Positions 15,559 through 25,295 of a DNA stretch of 64,000 bases are shown piece after piece; the stretch's first letter is position 1; every line of letters begins with the position of its first letter. The stretch is from contig JADCIX010000034.1 in the NCBI GenBank assembly GCA_020247545.1, positions 30,201 to 94,200 of the forward strand, read 5' to 3'. Made by a program: the position numbers and the translations under genes. Under the pieces are notes generated by a model, which saw nothing but the letters and a program-made list of their open reading frames with translations, ran no database searches and was not told the DNA's origin. This DNA is from Rhodocyclaceae bacterium. Its GTDB lineage: Bacteria > Pseudomonadota > Gammaproteobacteria > Burkholderiales > Usitatibacteraceae.

Positions 15559-16545
15559 TTAGTCAGCGTATACACCAGCCTTCTTGATGATTGGGGCCCA
15601 CTTGCTGATCTCCGCAGCGAGTTGCGCGCGCAGCGCATCGGGCGTCTGGCGTGCAACGGGTTCCGGTGCGGTACCCAAGCTGGCAAAGCGCTCGATCACA
15701 TCCTTATCCTTCAGCGCATCTTGCAGTGCCTTGTTTACTTTGTCGGTCACTGCTTTAGGCGTTCCCTTTGGTGCCCACAAGCCGTGCCAAACACCAATGT
15801 TGAAGCCCTTCAAGCCAGCTTCGTCCATCGTTGGCAGATTGGACAGCGATGGCACGCGTGCTTTTGAGGTCACCGCATAGGCTTTAACTTTGTCGCCCTT
15901 GATCTGCGAGGTGGTGTTGGTCGATTGGTCACACATCAAATCAACTTGTCCGCCGAGCAGGTCGGTCATCGCCGGGTTGGTGCCTTTGTATGGGACGGTG
16001 AGCAGGTCGGTTTCAATGGCGCTCATAAACAACATGCCGCAAAGATGTGATGCGGAGCCAATCCCGGCGTTAGCGTAGGAAACCTTATCCTTGTTCGCTT
16101 TCAGGTAGGCGATGAGCTCTTTCAAATCTTTCGCCGGCATATCTTTCTTGGCGATCATCGTCATTGGTACTTCGGTGATTAAACCAATCGGCTCGAGATC
16201 CTTGTTGGCATCATATTTCAACGTGCGATACAGCGCAGGTGCCGTGGAAATACCGATGTGCATCAACAACAGTGAATAACCATCCGGTGCTGCCGCAACC
16301 GCGCGGCCAACACCAATGGTGCCGCCGGCACCGCCGACGTTTTCAATCAGTATCTGCTGGCCCAGTGACTTCGACATCACGGCGGCGACTGAACGCGCGA
16401 CAGTATCCGTTGGCCCGCCAGCTGCGAACGGCACAAACATGGTTATTGGTTTATCTGGGTAGGCCGCGTTTGCAGTTCCCATCATTGCGCAAAATGCGAA
16501 TGCGCCAATTGCAGCTAGTGCGGCCGCAGATTTTCTTAGTGACAT
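15559..16545 (-). CDS. Bug/TctC-family periplasmic solute-binding protein
   Basis: The start at 16545 is chosen because CTGGAGG precedes it and the product opens with a signal peptide (MSLRKSAAALAAIGAFAF, cleavage after 'TANA'). Upstream in-frame codons add 43 polar residues. The 328-residue protein is a tripartite tricarboxylate transporter receptor: 'YPDKPITMFVPFAAGGPTDTVAR' near the N-terminus, 'ENVGGAGGTIGVGRAVAAAPDGYS', and 'VPYKGTNPAMTDLLGGQVDLMCD'. Bug proteins bind carboxylates or amides and are greatly expanded in Burkholderiales, often without adjacent tctA/tctB membrane genes, as here. The ligand is unknown. Confidence 0.93.
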   Translation of the reverse strand: MSLRKSAAALAAIGAFAFCAMMGTANAAYPDKPITMFVPFAAGGPTDTVARSVAAVMSKSLGQQILIENVGGAGGTIGVGRAVAAAPDGYSLLLMHIGISTAPALYRTLKYDANKDLEPIGLITEVPMTMIAKKDMPAKDLKELIAYLKANKDKVSYANAGIGSASHLCGMLFMSAIETDLLTVPYKGTNPAMTDLLGGQVDLMCDQSTNTTSQIKGDKVKAYAVTSKARVPSLSNLPTMDEAGLKGFNIGVWHGLWAPKGTPKAVTDKVNKALQDALKDKDVIERFASLGTAPEPVARQTPDALRAQLAAEISKWAPIIKKAGVYAD

Positions 16546-16899
16546 GAATCCTCCAGTTGAATGCCTATTTTTTTGTTGTGACTCCCACCGAATCATTGTA
16601 GCTGAAGCGTCAATTTTCAGCCCGCACAAATCGACCAAAGCGCGGCAAATTTCATACGGCGGCGCAGCAAACAAGAAATGAAACTCAAGTATCTACGGGT
16701 GTTTTCAGGCGAAAAAGGCTGAAATGAGCCGTCAATACTCGCGTTTAGGTATCAATACATGTAACCGAATTGAGGGGTGTTGAGGGCATTGAAAGACCCA
16801 ACTGGCCCAGAGGACGCCTGCCTGCCGACATTATCTTGGCAGAGGAGAGGATGGTGCAGACAGGCGTCAAGCTCCGAGGTTTGGTACGCGCTCCGGTGT
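16546..16899. other. Spacer between the Bug and VIT-domain genes
   Basis: This 354-base gap lies upstream of the Bug gene and downstream of the VIT-domain gene, both on the minus strand. It has no sortase or vWA-domain coding sequence in either direction. Short frames that cross it are antisense to neighbouring genes. It should hold the Bug promoter, but no clear consensus was found. Confidence 0.5.
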
Positions 16900-18042
16900 T
16901 TAGCGCCAGCCGACCACGAATTTTTCACCGGGAGTGATCTGCGGGGTGGCCCAGTTCAGTCCGGCGACGCCACTGTGGCCTTGTTCGACGCTTGCGCCGC
17001 GAGGCAGTACGTCGAAGACATGTGGAGCGGCCTTTGGGTTCTTCCATTCAACCCATACGGTGCCGGTGGCTGCGGGGTTCGTAGTGCCGTTGGCAGCACC
17101 TTTGGCAAAGTCCGCCGTGAAATCCATGCCCGAAGCCGGGTCATGATCTGCTTCCGACAGTCCTTGCAGTGGCAGCGTGAGCTGCAACCGGCCATTGTCG
17201 TGATCGATCGCGATGCGATAGCGGTAGGTCACCACCACCGTCTCACCAGCGCGGAGGTCGAGTACTTGCGCCGAGCTAACGAGGGACACGCTACCTGCTT
17301 GATTCAAATAGACCGGTAACTCACCGCGCGCTTGTGCCTCGCGTATTGTGCGCATCATAGTTTGGTAGTCTTGCTCGTTATCTTCATGAGGCGCGCTAGT
17401 CTTGCCGTGGAGACGTCCACTGGAAACATCCAGCTTCATATCTAAAAATTCTGCGCCACTTGGTAACAGCGCACTGAACGAAGGTGCCCCGCTTTCAGCA
17501 TCACGAATTTCATCGCCCAAAGTCGCTTCACTTCTACTCGGTACCATGCGATCTCTTTGCTCTGGCATCACAAAAGTCTGCATGACTTGCACAGTGGCGA
17601 TGCCATTGTCGATTGAGACATACCATTCGCGTTCGATCGCAGCGAGTTCTTCAGCGCCACACCCATCGCCGATATAGAGGCTGCCCGGTGTTGGTGATAG
17701 GTCCGACTTCATCTCAAATGGCACTACATCATACGTCCAGACGGCCATAGCCTCGTCAACTGTCGAGACTGGCACGTCTTCTGCCAACACAAACATGCCG
17801 TCCTGCGCCACCCACCGCGCCGCAGATGTTTGCGCTTCGCTGTCGCGCGATACTGCCAAGGTGACACCAATGGCGAGCGCGCTAAAAGCAATACCGGACG
17901 CAACCGCATATGCAACCAACTTCACAAAATCCTGCGCAACAAATCGCGGGCCGGCTAGTCGTAGTGACGTCGCCTGTGATTGGGCCGTGGCAAGGTTGGT
18001 GGCGTTTGCGTCTGCGTTGGGTTTGCTCCATGTGAAGCGCAT
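16900..18042 (-). CDS. Membrane-anchored VIT-domain protein (sortase-target-like, lacking vWA)
   Basis: The ATG at 18042 follows a GGGAGA ribosome-binding site; a longer frame adds an implausible leader. The 380-residue protein has a cytoplasmic N-terminus, one transmembrane helix (about 39-63) and a periplasmic part. Residues about 138-292 resemble the VIT domain: 'WYVSIDNGIATVQVMQTF', 'ALLPSGAEFLDMKLDV', an A-x-G segment 'AQARGELPVYL', then 'LRAGETVVVTYRYRI' and 'GRLQLTLPL'. Proteobacterial sortase-target proteins have a VIT domain plus vWA and a C-terminal sorting signal. Here the protein stops after about 90 more residues with neither. It is divergent from a PdsR/PdsS-like pair, which supports a link to that system. 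Confidence 0.62.
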   Translation of the reverse strand: MRFTWSKPNADANATNLATAQSQATSLRLAGPRFVAQDFVKLVAYAVASGIAFSALAIGVTLAVSRDSEAQTSAARWVAQDGMFVLAEDVPVSTVDEAMAVWTYDVVPFEMKSDLSPTPGSLYIGDGCGAEELAAIEREWYVSIDNGIATVQVMQTFVMPEQRDRMVPSRSEATLGDEIRDAESGAPSFSALLPSGAEFLDMKLDVSSGRLHGKTSAPHEDNEQDYQTMMRTIREAQARGELPVYLNQAGSVSLVSSAQVLDLRAGETVVVTYRYRIAIDHDNGRLQLTLPLQGLSEADHDPASGMDFTADFAKGAANGTTNPAATGTVWVEWKNPKAAPHVFDVLPRGASVEQGHSGVAGLNWATPQITPGEKFVVGWR

Positions 18043-18264
18043 ATTTGTCTCCCTAGGCGGTAGGTTTGTGGTTACCTGCTGGAGATGATTTAGCGCGCCA
18101 ATTACGGCTGGATTCGGGACCGATTCGGGCAGCGGGCATGCACAAATGTGGCGACTTTGTGGCATTGCAGAAATGTAGACAAAACGGGCAATAAAGTGCT
18201 TCAAGCCTGCGGTATATTGGGTCGACAGTTACGACATTAGTAAAAACGCCAGCCGGGATCAATC

Positions 18265-18954
18265 ATGCAAAAGCGTATCGCCATCGTTGAAGACGACCAC
18301 ACCATCCGTGCTAATTACAGCGACGCGCTGAAGCGTCACGGCTACGATGTCTCCGGTTACGCCGATCGCGCCTCCGCGATGGTTGCTTTTCGGTTGGCGC
18401 TTCCTGATCTCGCCATCATCGATATTGGTCTGGGTGACGAGATAGACGGCGGATTTACCCTCTGCCGCGACTTGCGCGCATTGTCGAACAGCCTGCCGAT
18501 TATCTTTCTGTCGGCGCGCGACAGTGACTTCGATGTGGTGTCGGGCTTACGCCTCGGCGCGGACGATTACGTCACAAAAGACGTTTCCATGCCACATCTC
18601 ACCGCACGTATCGCAGCGCTGTTTCGTCGACTGGAGGCACAACGCGCACCGGCTCGCGCTGAGGACGTGTTGCATCGTGGCGCATTAGTGCTGGATATCA
18701 ACCGACTTTCGATTAGTTGGAAGCAACAGGAAGTGATACTCACTGTGACCGAGTTCTGGATGATTCATGCACTGGTTAAGTTTGTCGGCCACGTGAAGAA
18801 CCGCGACCAACTGATGCGTGAAGCCGAGCTCACGGTTGATGACAACACCATCACTTCGCACATGAAGCGTATTCGCAAAAAGTTCGAAGTTGTCGATAAC
18901 AGCTTTGATTCCATAGAGACCGTATATGGCATGGGCTATCGCTGGCGTGAGTGA
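18265..18954 (+). CDS. OmpR-family response regulator, proteobacterial dedicated sortase type (PdsR-like)
   Basis: This 229-residue regulator has a receiver domain opening 'RIAIVEDDHTIRANYSDAL'. The phosphoacceptor Asp is in 'AIIDIGLGDEIDGGF', the Thr/Ser site in 'IFLSARDSDFD' and the Lys in 'YVTKDVSM'. A winged-helix effector domain follows, ending 'SIETVYGMGYRWRE'. The segment 'LGDEIDGGFTLCRDLRAL' with 'RDSDFDVVSGLRLGADDY' is what I recognise from response regulators of the proteobacterial dedicated sortase system. It starts 222 bases from the divergent VIT-domain gene and is followed 17 bases later by its kinase. Control of the VIT gene is likely. Confidence 0.82.
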   Translation: MQKRIAIVEDDHTIRANYSDALKRHGYDVSGYADRASAMVAFRLALPDLAIIDIGLGDEIDGGFTLCRDLRALSNSLPIIFLSARDSDFDVVSGLRLGADDYVTKDVSMPHLTARIAALFRRLEAQRAPARAEDVLHRGALVLDINRLSISWKQQEVILTVTEFWMIHALVKFVGHVKNRDQLMREAELTVDDNTITSHMKRIRKKFEVVDNSFDSIETVYGMGYRWRE

Positions 18955-18971
18955 GCTGGCGTGAATAAGCG

Positions 18972-20678
18972 TTGGCAGAGACGTTGGCAACTCTTACGCG
19001 AGCAGGCCAATTGAACAATGTGCCATTCAAAGACAGCGTACGTGCCAAATTTGTCGGCGCATCGCTACTGCTGCTATTGATTCCGCTGTCCGGCTACGTA
19101 TTTGTGCGAGAACTGGCAACCTACCTGCGGCTTGGTCATGAGCAGGTGACGGTGGCAACGGCGAAGCTTGTGGCGGCTTCGCTGTCGGACCGCCCGGGTC
19201 TGCAACTCCGCCGTCGGCCACCGCTGATTGCGCCGCCGGAACCCAGTGCGGAAGTTGCCCCCGCACCAGCAGCGGACCCAGAGCGTGACCGAGTCCTCGC
19301 ACTCTTTGGTGCGAGTGACGCAAGTATTGCCGCAAGCCTTGGCGCGCGTTATGTGCCGGATGCGGCGGTCGAACGGATTCTCAACCAAGGGGTTGCGCGC
19401 GACGCACGAGTTTGGGTAATCGACGCGAATGGAAACGTGCGGGGTTTGGCTGGCGCGATCTACGCCGCACCGCTTCAAACTGGCCTTGATTCTACGATTA
19501 CCGGTGCCGTCACGTGGCTGCTAAGAGGCCGCATTGATGCGGTGACAACTGACGCAGTCGACTCACGCGAGGCGGTGCTGGCGCAGTCTGAGCGTGCTCT
19601 GGTTGGCCAATCAAACAACGAATGGCGTACGCAAAGCGATGATCGATTCGGCGTGCTCAGCGCGGCAGAGCCCATCTGGCAGGGCGACAATATCGTAGCG
19701 GCAGTTGTTGTTGAACAAAGCGACACAAGCCAACGGGCACTCGCCCGCAGAGCGGCGCAGTCGGTTATCGTCGTCAGTGTCGTGGTCTTTATTGTCGCCT
19801 TCAGCGCACTCGTCTGGTTTTCGTATTCGTTGGTGCGACGTATATCGCGCCTTCAGCAAGACGCCAATGTGGCGGTCGATGCAAATGGACGAGCCACGGG
19901 TGTCATTCGGCAGGCCGGTGGTAATGACGAGATTAGCGCCCTCTCAAAAACGCTCGCTGCGATGGTGGCGCGGCAGGCTGCCTACAACGAGTATCTGGAG
20001 AAACTTGCCTCTCGTCTCTCGCACGAGCTGCGCACGCCGGTGGCTGTGGTGCGTTCGTCTCTCGATAACCTTCGAGCGGCCAACACATCCGCTGGAGAAC
20101 TCAAATACCTGGACCGCGCCGATGAAGGAGTATTGCGTTTGTCGAAGTTAATTTCGAGAATGGCCGAGGCAACCCAGCTAGAACAGATGCTACAGAGCGC
20201 TGATGTTGAGCGCTTCGACCTCTGTAAGGTCGTCGAGGGTTGCATTGAAGGTTACCGGCTTGCATTTGCACCACAAACAATCGAGCTAACGCGGCCGAAC
20301 CAAGAATGTATGGTGACTGGCTTGCCGGATGCCATTGCACAGATGCTCGATAAACTGATGCAGAACGCCGTGGATTTTGCGACGGAGGGATCGACGATTC
20401 GGGTCCAGATCGCAAACACCGCAGGCAACGTGATATTGACCGTCGCCAACACCGGCCCGCCGTTGCCGGCGGATACTTCCGCGCTTTTTGATTCAATGAT
20501 TTCGATACGCGAGGACGCCCAGGGCGGCGAGCACCTCGGGCTCGGCTTACACATTGCGCGCTTGATTGCCGAATTTCATGACGGGAAAATCAGCGCCGCG
20601 AATCTTCACGATGGCAGCGGCGTAGTGATCGAAATCGTGATGCCGCTGGTACCGCAAGACAAACTTAAAGGTAATTAA
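18972..20678 (+). CDS. Membrane sensor histidine kinase (PdsS-like)
   Basis: This 568-residue kinase has an N-terminal TM segment ('[18 protein letters not shown]'), a long periplasmic sensor (about 50-250) and a second TM segment ('[19 protein letters not shown]'). A HAMP-like linker, an H-box '[19 protein letters not shown]', an N-box '[12 protein letters not shown]' and a G-box '[18 protein letters not shown]' follow. The N-terminus with '[18 protein letters not shown]' resembles kinases of the proteobacterial dedicated sortase system. A TTG at 18972 opens the frame; TTG at 19011 or GTG at 19020 are other possible starts. Its 3' end overlaps the convergent ychF by 4 bases. Confidence 0.85.
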   Translation: MAETLATLTRAGQLNNVPFKDSVRAKFVGASLLLLLIPLSGYVFVRELATYLRLGHEQVTVATAKLVAASLSDRPGLQLRRRPPLIAPPEPSAEVAPAPAADPERDRVLALFGASDASIAASLGARYVPDAAVERILNQGVARDARVWVIDANGNVRGLAGAIYAAPLQTGLDSTITGAVTWLLRGRIDAVTTDAVDSREAVLAQSERALVGQSNNEWRTQSDDRFGVLSAAEPIWQGDNIVAAVVVEQSDTSQRALARRAAQSVIVVSVVVFIVAFSALVWFSYSLVRRISRLQQDANVAVDANGRATGVIRQAGGNDEISALSKTLAAMVARQAAYNEYLEKLASRLSHELRTPVAVVRSSLDNLRAANTSAGELKYLDRADEGVLRLSKLISRMAEATQLEQMLQSADVERFDLCKVVEGCIEGYRLAFAPQTIELTRPNQECMVTGLPDAIAQMLDKLMQNAVDFATEGSTIRVQIANTAGNVILTVANTGPPLPADTSALFDSMISIREDAQGGEHLGLGLHIARLIAEFHDGKISAANLHDGSGVVIEIVMPLVPQDKLKGN

Positions 20679-21760
20679 ACGTTAAAGCGGAAGTGCATCA
20701 CGTCACCGTCTTTGACGATGTACTCTTTGCCTTCGAGACGCATCTTGCCCGCCTCTTTACACTTGGCTTCACCGCCGAGCGTAACAAAGTCATTAAAGGC
20801 GATCACCTCCGCACGAATGAAGCCTTTCTCAAAATCGGTGTGGATCACGCCGGCTGCCTGCGGTGCCGTTGAGCCTTTGTGTACGGTCCATGCCCGCACT
20901 TCTTTCACGCCCGCCGTGAAGTAGGTTTCCAGCCCCAAGAGCGTGTATGCGGCACGAATCATCCGCGCAAGGCCCGGCTCCTTCATGCCGATGTCTTCCA
21001 AAAAGACCTGCTTGTCTGCCTCGTCCATCTCGGCGATTTCGGCTTCAATCTTCGCGCAAATCGCAACCACTGGCGCGCCCTCCTTGGCAGCGTGTTCCTT
21101 GACAAGATCAAGTAACGGATTACTTTCAAACCCACCTTCAATCACGTTTGCGACGTACAAGACAGGCTTGGCGGTAAGCAATGAGAGTTGTTTAATCAAC
21201 GCCAATTCATCAGCGTCGTAACCCATGGCACGAACGGGAATAGCCTCGTTTAGCTTCTCCATCATCGGCTCAAGGAGGGCGACCATCCTGATTGCCTCTT
21301 TGTCCCCAGCACGGGAATTCTTTTGCGCCTTGTGCAAAGCTTTTTCAACGGACTGCATATCGGCCAGCGCAAGTTCAGTGTCGATCACGGCGATGTCGGA
21401 GAGTGGATCGACCCTCCCTGCAACGTGGATCACATTCGGATCGTCAAAGCAGCGCACGACATGCGAGATTGCGTCCGTCTCGCGGATGGTAGCTAGGAAC
21501 TGGTTCCCCAAACCTTCGCCCTTTGACGCACCCGCAACCAAACCTGCAATATCGACAAACTCGACAATCGCCGGAACGACGCGCTCTGGTTTCACAATCG
21601 CGGCGAGTTGATCCTGGCGCGGATCCGGCACTTCGACAATGCCGATATTTGGCTCAATGGTGCAAAACGGATAGTTTTCCGCCGCGATGCCGGCTTTGGT
21701 GAGCGCGTTGAAGGTGGTCGATTTGCCTACGTTTGGGAGTCCTACGATGCCGCATTTCAT
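20675..21760 (-). CDS. ychF: Redox-regulated ATPase/GTPase YchF (OLA1 family)
   Basis: This 361-residue Obg-related P-loop protein opens '[19 protein letters not shown]' with a Walker A motif. G3 is in '[22 protein letters not shown]' and the unusual NxxE specificity motif of YchF is in 'YVANVIEG', which favours ATP over GTP. The C-terminal TGS domain closes the protein. It binds ribosomes and is linked to oxidative-stress response and translation control. It follows pth by one base, the common pth-ychF pairing of bacteria. The length is normal. Confidence 0.97.
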   Translation of the reverse strand: MKCGIVGLPNVGKSTTFNALTKAGIAAENYPFCTIEPNIGIVEVPDPRQDQLAAIVKPERVVPAIVEFVDIAGLVAGASKGEGLGNQFLATIRETDAISHVVRCFDDPNVIHVAGRVDPLSDIAVIDTELALADMQSVEKALHKAQKNSRAGDKEAIRMVALLEPMMEKLNEAIPVRAMGYDADELALIKQLSLLTAKPVLYVANVIEGGFESNPLLDLVKEHAAKEGAPVVAICAKIEAEIAEMDEADKQVFLEDIGMKEPGLARMIRAAYTLLGLETYFTAGVKEVRAWTVHKGSTAPQAAGVIHTDFEKGFIRAEVIAFNDFVTLGGEAKCKEAGKMRLEGKEYIVKDGDVMHFRFNV

Positions 21761-21761
21761 A

Positions 21762-22391
21762 TCAGTCTGCTTTCGGTGTTTTGTTCACTTCTTTCGGCTT
21801 GGTATGGAGGCGCAACATCGCCGCTTCCATATCGCCCTTCGCCATTGCCGGCCAACATTCTAACGAACGCTTGATGACCTCATCGATCGAGCGTTGGTCT
21901 TCGGCACCCGGACGATGCAATACGTAGTCGACCACTTCAGGACGGTCCATCGCGCCGCCAAACTTGCCTGAGAGCTCGCGCGGATGGCCAATGCCCAAAC
22001 GCAGCCGCCAGAAATCTTTGGTGCCCAGATGGTTCACGATATCTTTAATGCCGTTGCTACCGGCCGCCCCGCCAATTTTCATTTTCACGCCGCCCGCTGG
22101 TAAATCCATTTCGTCGTGCGCCACCAGAATTTCTGCCGGAGTGATTTGGTAGAACTTGGCCAGTGCGCCAACGGCCTGGCCAGATCGATTCATAAACGTA
22201 GTCGGCTTTAACAGCCAGACGCCGGGTGACTTTGCGACCTCCCCGTGAAACTTTGATTCTTTCTGAAAACTCGCCCCTAACTCGCGTGCGAGTGCATCCA
22301 CAAACCAAAAACCGGCGTTGTGTCGGGTGTATTCGTATTCGCGGCCGGGATTACCCAGACCGACAACGAGTTTGATGGGGGAATTGAGCAT
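21762..22391 (-). CDS. pth: Peptidyl-tRNA hydrolase
   Basis: This 209-residue hydrolase cleaves peptidyl-tRNA released during stalled translation. The family start '[21 protein letters not shown]' holds the catalytic His. Asn68-type contacts are in '[15 protein letters not shown]', the conserved Asp in '[11 protein letters not shown]', and '[18 protein letters not shown]' follows. The C-terminal tail is extended and basic, as in betaproteobacterial forms. It lies 79 bases downstream of rplY, after a terminator, and immediately upstream of ychF. Confidence 0.97.
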   Translation of the reverse strand: MLNSPIKLVVGLGNPGREYEYTRHNAGFWFVDALARELGASFQKESKFHGEVAKSPGVWLLKPTTFMNRSGQAVGALAKFYQITPAEILVAHDEMDLPAGGVKMKIGGAAGSNGIKDIVNHLGTKDFWRLRLGIGHPRELSGKFGGAMDRPEVVDYVLHRPGAEDQRSIDEVIKRSLECWPAMAKGDMEAAMLRLHTKPKEVNKTPKAD

Positions 22392-22412
22392 GAAGCAGTT
22401 TAAATGTCACCA

Positions 22413-22440
22413 GAAAAAATGCCCGCCAGGTGCGGCGGGC
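22413..22440 (-). terminator. Intrinsic terminator after rplY
   Basis: GCCCGCC (22421-22427) pairs with GGCGGGC (22434-22440) around a 6-base loop. On the minus strand the stem is followed by ATTTTTT. It lies 30 bases after the rplY stop, between rplY and pth, so it probably attenuates read-through into pth-ychF. Confidence 0.8.
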
Positions 22441-22470
22441 ATTTCAGTGTGATGCGCGACTAAGGCAGTA

Positions 22471-23154
22471 TTATTTTTTGGCCTTGTCGTCTTTCTTGGG
22501 AGCCTCCTCCTCTTTAGCCTTCTGGTTTGCAGCCGGAACATCGGCTGCTGCCACTGTAGCGGCTGCGGCCTCATCGGCTGCGACAGCCCGCGGGATGATG
22601 ATGGTAGCAACTGACTGATCGTCTTTACGGTTCAAGGCCACGGATTCTACGCCAGCCGGCAACTTCAGGTTGGACAAGTGAATCGAGTGACCCGCTACGA
22701 GGTCTTTTAAGTCAACTTCGATGAACTCCGGCAAATCTTTCGCCAAACAAGCAACGTCAAGCTCATTGATGATGTGCGAGACGATACCGCCGGAAAGCTT
22801 AACGCCAGGGGCGATGTCGGCGTTGATGAAGTGCAAAGGCACCTTCATGTGAATCTTCTTGGTCGGGTCAACGCGCTGGAAGTCGACGTGCAAAACGTTT
22901 TGCTTCCATGCGTGCATTTGCACGTCGCGCAGCAACACTTGTTCAGCTTTGCCGTCCAATTCCATATCGAGAACGGACGCGTGGAACGCCTCAAGGCGAA
23001 GCTTGTGATAGATCTCGTTGTGGTCGAGTTCAATAACGGTTGCATCTTTACCGGCACCGTACAGGATACCCGGGACTTTGTCCGCGCGACGCAGGCGGCG
23101 GCTCGCACCCGTGCCCTGTACGTTACGCGTAGTTGCTTTAAAAGCGATTTTCAT
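22471..23154 (-). CDS. rplY: 50S ribosomal protein L25/general stress protein Ctc
   Basis: This 227-residue protein has the L25 5S-rRNA-binding domain at residues 1-90 ('[20 protein letters not shown]') followed by the TL5/Ctc C-terminal beta domain ('[19 protein letters not shown]', '[18 protein letters not shown]'). It ends in an Ala/Lys-rich tail. The long two-domain form is usual for betaproteobacteria. It binds 5S rRNA in the large ribosomal subunit. It lies between prs and pth, the conserved order in this group. Confidence 0.96.
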   Translation of the reverse strand: MKIAFKATTRNVQGTGASRRLRRADKVPGILYGAGKDATVIELDHNEIYHKLRLEAFHASVLDMELDGKAEQVLLRDVQMHAWKQNVLHVDFQRVDPTKKIHMKVPLHFINADIAPGVKLSGGIVSHIINELDVACLAKDLPEFIEVDLKDLVAGHSIHLSNLKLPAGVESVALNRKDDQSVATIIIPRAVAADEAAAATVAAADVPAANQKAKEEEAPKKDDKAKK

Positions 23155-23245
23155 AGTGTTACTCCAAGTTAAAAACCATTCGCGACCAAATGGTTTGTTG
23201 CAAAAGCGCCTGGTACTTCCAAGGCACCGTAAGAATCACCCCGAC

Positions 23246-24196
23246 CTACTCGCTGAACAAAGAGCTCACTGAGCCCCCCTCAGCGATCCTGCGAATCGTT
23301 TCAGCGATCAACTCTGCTGTACCAATTTGCCGAATCTTCTTACATGCCACCGCTTCGGGCTTCAAGGGAATGGTGTCCGTGACAACCAATTCGTCGATGA
23401 CCGAATTCTCTAAACGTTCGATTGCCGGCCCTGACAATACCGGGTGGGTACAGTAGGCCACCACCTTCGAAGCGCCGCGCTCTTTGAGCGCTTTGGCCGC
23501 TTCGGTCAATGTGCCGGCTGTGTCCACAATATCGTCCATGATGAGGCAGGTATGGCCCTCGACATCACCGATAATATTCATCACCATCGATACGTTCGCC
23601 CGGGGACGCCGTTTATCGATAATCGCTAACTCTGAATCCAGCTGCTTCGCTATTGCTCTTGCACGTACTACGCCGCCCACGTCTGGCGACACCACAATCA
23701 AATTCGGGTAATCGTGTTTCCAAACATCGCCCAACAGAATCGGAGTTGCGTAGATGTTGTCCACCGGGATGTCAAAAAAACCCTGGATCTGATCAGCATG
23801 CAGGTCCATGGTCAACACTCGACCCACACCTGCGCCAATCAGCATATTGGCCACCACCTTTGCCGAAATCGCCACCCGCGCAGAGCGCGGGCGGCGGTCT
23901 TGGCGCGCATACCCAAAGTACGGGATCACCGCCGTGATCCTGGCGGCACTTGATCGCTTGAGAGCATCCGCCATGACCATGATTTCCATCAGGTGGTCAT
24001 TTGTCGGCGCACAGGTCGATTGCAAAATGAACGCGTCTTTTCCGCGTACGTTCTCCAAGATCTCGACCATGACTTCACCGTCGCTGAACTTGGAAACTTT
24101 GGCACGACCGAGCTGGGTGCCCAGCAAGCGCGCAGTTTCTTTCGCTAGCTTCGGATTCGCGTTACCCGCGAACACGCTCAAATTATCAAATGTCAT
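23246..24196 (-). CDS. prs: Ribose-phosphate pyrophosphokinase
   Basis: This 316-residue PRPP synthase joins ribose-5-phosphate and ATP to PRPP for nucleotide, His, Trp and NAD synthesis. The start at 24196 gives '[20 protein letters not shown]', the normal N-terminus; an upstream in-frame start adds 18 non-conserved residues. Key sites are '[15 protein letters not shown]' with its variant 'SDGEVMVE', the catalytic flexible loop '[13 protein letters not shown]', '[17 protein letters not shown]' and the PRPP loop '[16 protein letters not shown]'. It lies downstream of tRNA-Gln, as in many betaproteobacteria. Confidence 0.97.
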   Translation of the reverse strand: MTFDNLSVFAGNANPKLAKETARLLGTQLGRAKVSKFSDGEVMVEILENVRGKDAFILQSTCAPTNDHLMEIMVMADALKRSSAARITAVIPYFGYARQDRRPRSARVAISAKVVANMLIGAGVGRVLTMDLHADQIQGFFDIPVDNIYATPILLGDVWKHDYPNLIVVSPDVGGVVRARAIAKQLDSELAIIDKRRPRANVSMVMNIIGDVEGHTCLIMDDIVDTAGTLTEAAKALKERGASKVVAYCTHPVLSGPAIERLENSVIDELVVTDTIPLKPEAVACKKIRQIGTAELIAETIRRIAEGGSVSSLFSE

Positions 24197-24299
24197 GCCA
24201 TCGCCTTTTGTAGCACCTAGTTCTCGCAGTTGGAACAAGTCACCACACACGCTGTTGCCGAGCGAACAATTCAGTCACAGGACAACAGCATGTTGTTGC

Positions 24300-24374
24300 T
24301 GGCTGGGGAGGTAGGGATCGAACCTACGAATGCCGGAATCAAAATCCGGTGCCTTACCACTTGGCGACTCCCCA
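24300..24374 (-). tRNA. tRNA-Gln (anticodon UUG)
   Basis: The minus-strand sequence folds as a 75-base tRNA with encoded CCA. The acceptor arm TGGGGAG pairs with CTCCCCA. The anticodon stem CCGGA/TCCGG holds the loop TTTTGAT, giving anticodon TTG. The T-arm contains GGTTCGATCCC. It lies between ispE and prs, a typical betaproteobacterial position. Confidence 0.97.
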
Positions 24375-24417
24375 ATTTTTTGTCGCCAATCATCACGGCG
24401 TGCATGAAGGCAACTTG

Positions 24418-25290
24418 CTAGAGGTGAGGATGTTTTTCCAAACCCCTCGCAACAAAACCGGTGATTTTCGGCGAGAGCTTCTGAAATGCTTCACGCGCGT
24501 CACTTTCGGACTCGAAGGCAGCAAATAGACTTGCCCCGGAGCCTGTCATGCGTGCGCCAAAAAGAGATTTTTGTGACGCCGCAGACAGCAACGCTAGCCC
24601 TGACGCGACCTCTGGAAACGCTTTCAAAACAACAGGTTGCAAATCGTTGCGGTAATTAGCCAACCCAGTCGCCGAAAAGTCTTCTATTTTGACGGTAGGC
24701 GTCGTTCTTGTCAAATCCGGGTGAGTGAAGACAAATGGCGTCGGAACGTGGACTTTCGGGGTAACCACGACGTACCACCATGGCGGGACCACGACGGGGG
24801 TCTGTAATTCACCTATACCTTCGACAAACGCCGACCGCCCTTGGATAAAAAACGGTACGTCCGCGCCTAGCGACAGCCCAATTTTTTTCAATTGTGCATC
24901 TGGCAGCCCGAGCTTCCATGACTGATTGAGTGCGATCAACACAGACGCTGCATCAGAGCTCCCGCCACCGAGCCCCGCTCCCATCGGCGTGCGCTTTTGC
25001 ATCGAGATATCGGCACCTAGCTGCGATCCTGCGGCGGCTTTCAACGCCACAGCGGCACGGATGGCAAGATCATTTTCGGCGGGTACGCCTGCAATCACGT
25101 TGCGCCGTCGAATATGACCATCGTCTCGAACATTAATTTCTAGGTGATCGCCATAATCAACCAGTGTAAAGACCGATTGCAACAAATGGTAACCGTCTGG
25201 CCTACGACCGATGACATGAAGGAAAAGGTTCAGCTTGGCAGGTGCAAAAACCTTCACTATGTCGGTAACCAGCGGCAGACTTTTTTGCAA
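24418..25290 (-). CDS. ispE: 4-diphosphocytidyl-2-C-methyl-D-erythritol kinase
   Basis: This 290-residue GHMP kinase of the MEP isoprenoid pathway phosphorylates CDP-ME at the 2-position. It opens with 'APAKLNLFLHVIGRRPDGYH'. The ATP-binding glycine-rich loop is 'PMGAGLGGGSSDAASVL', 'GADVPFFIQGRSAFVEGIGE' follows, and the C-terminal GHMP motif is 'RMTGSGASLFAAFES'. It starts 5 bases downstream of lolB. The prs, tRNA-Gln, ispE, lolB order is a conserved neighbourhood in Proteobacteria. Confidence 0.97.
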   Translation of the reverse strand: MQKSLPLVTDIVKVFAPAKLNLFLHVIGRRPDGYHLLQSVFTLVDYGDHLEINVRDDGHIRRRNVIAGVPAENDLAIRAAVALKAAAGSQLGADISMQKRTPMGAGLGGGSSDAASVLIALNQSWKLGLPDAQLKKIGLSLGADVPFFIQGRSAFVEGIGELQTPVVVPPWWYVVVTPKVHVPTPFVFTHPDLTRTTPTVKIEDFSATGLANYRNDLQPVVLKAFPEVASGLALLSAASQKSLFGARMTGSGASLFAAFESESDAREAFQKLSPKITGFVARGLEKHPHL

Positions 25291-25295
25291 AGCGG

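Noticed and set aside
16777..17319. A 180-codon plus-strand frame covering the gap where a sortase could be
   Set aside because: It is mostly antisense to the VIT-domain gene and has no sortase catalytic motif (TLxTC) or membrane anchor.
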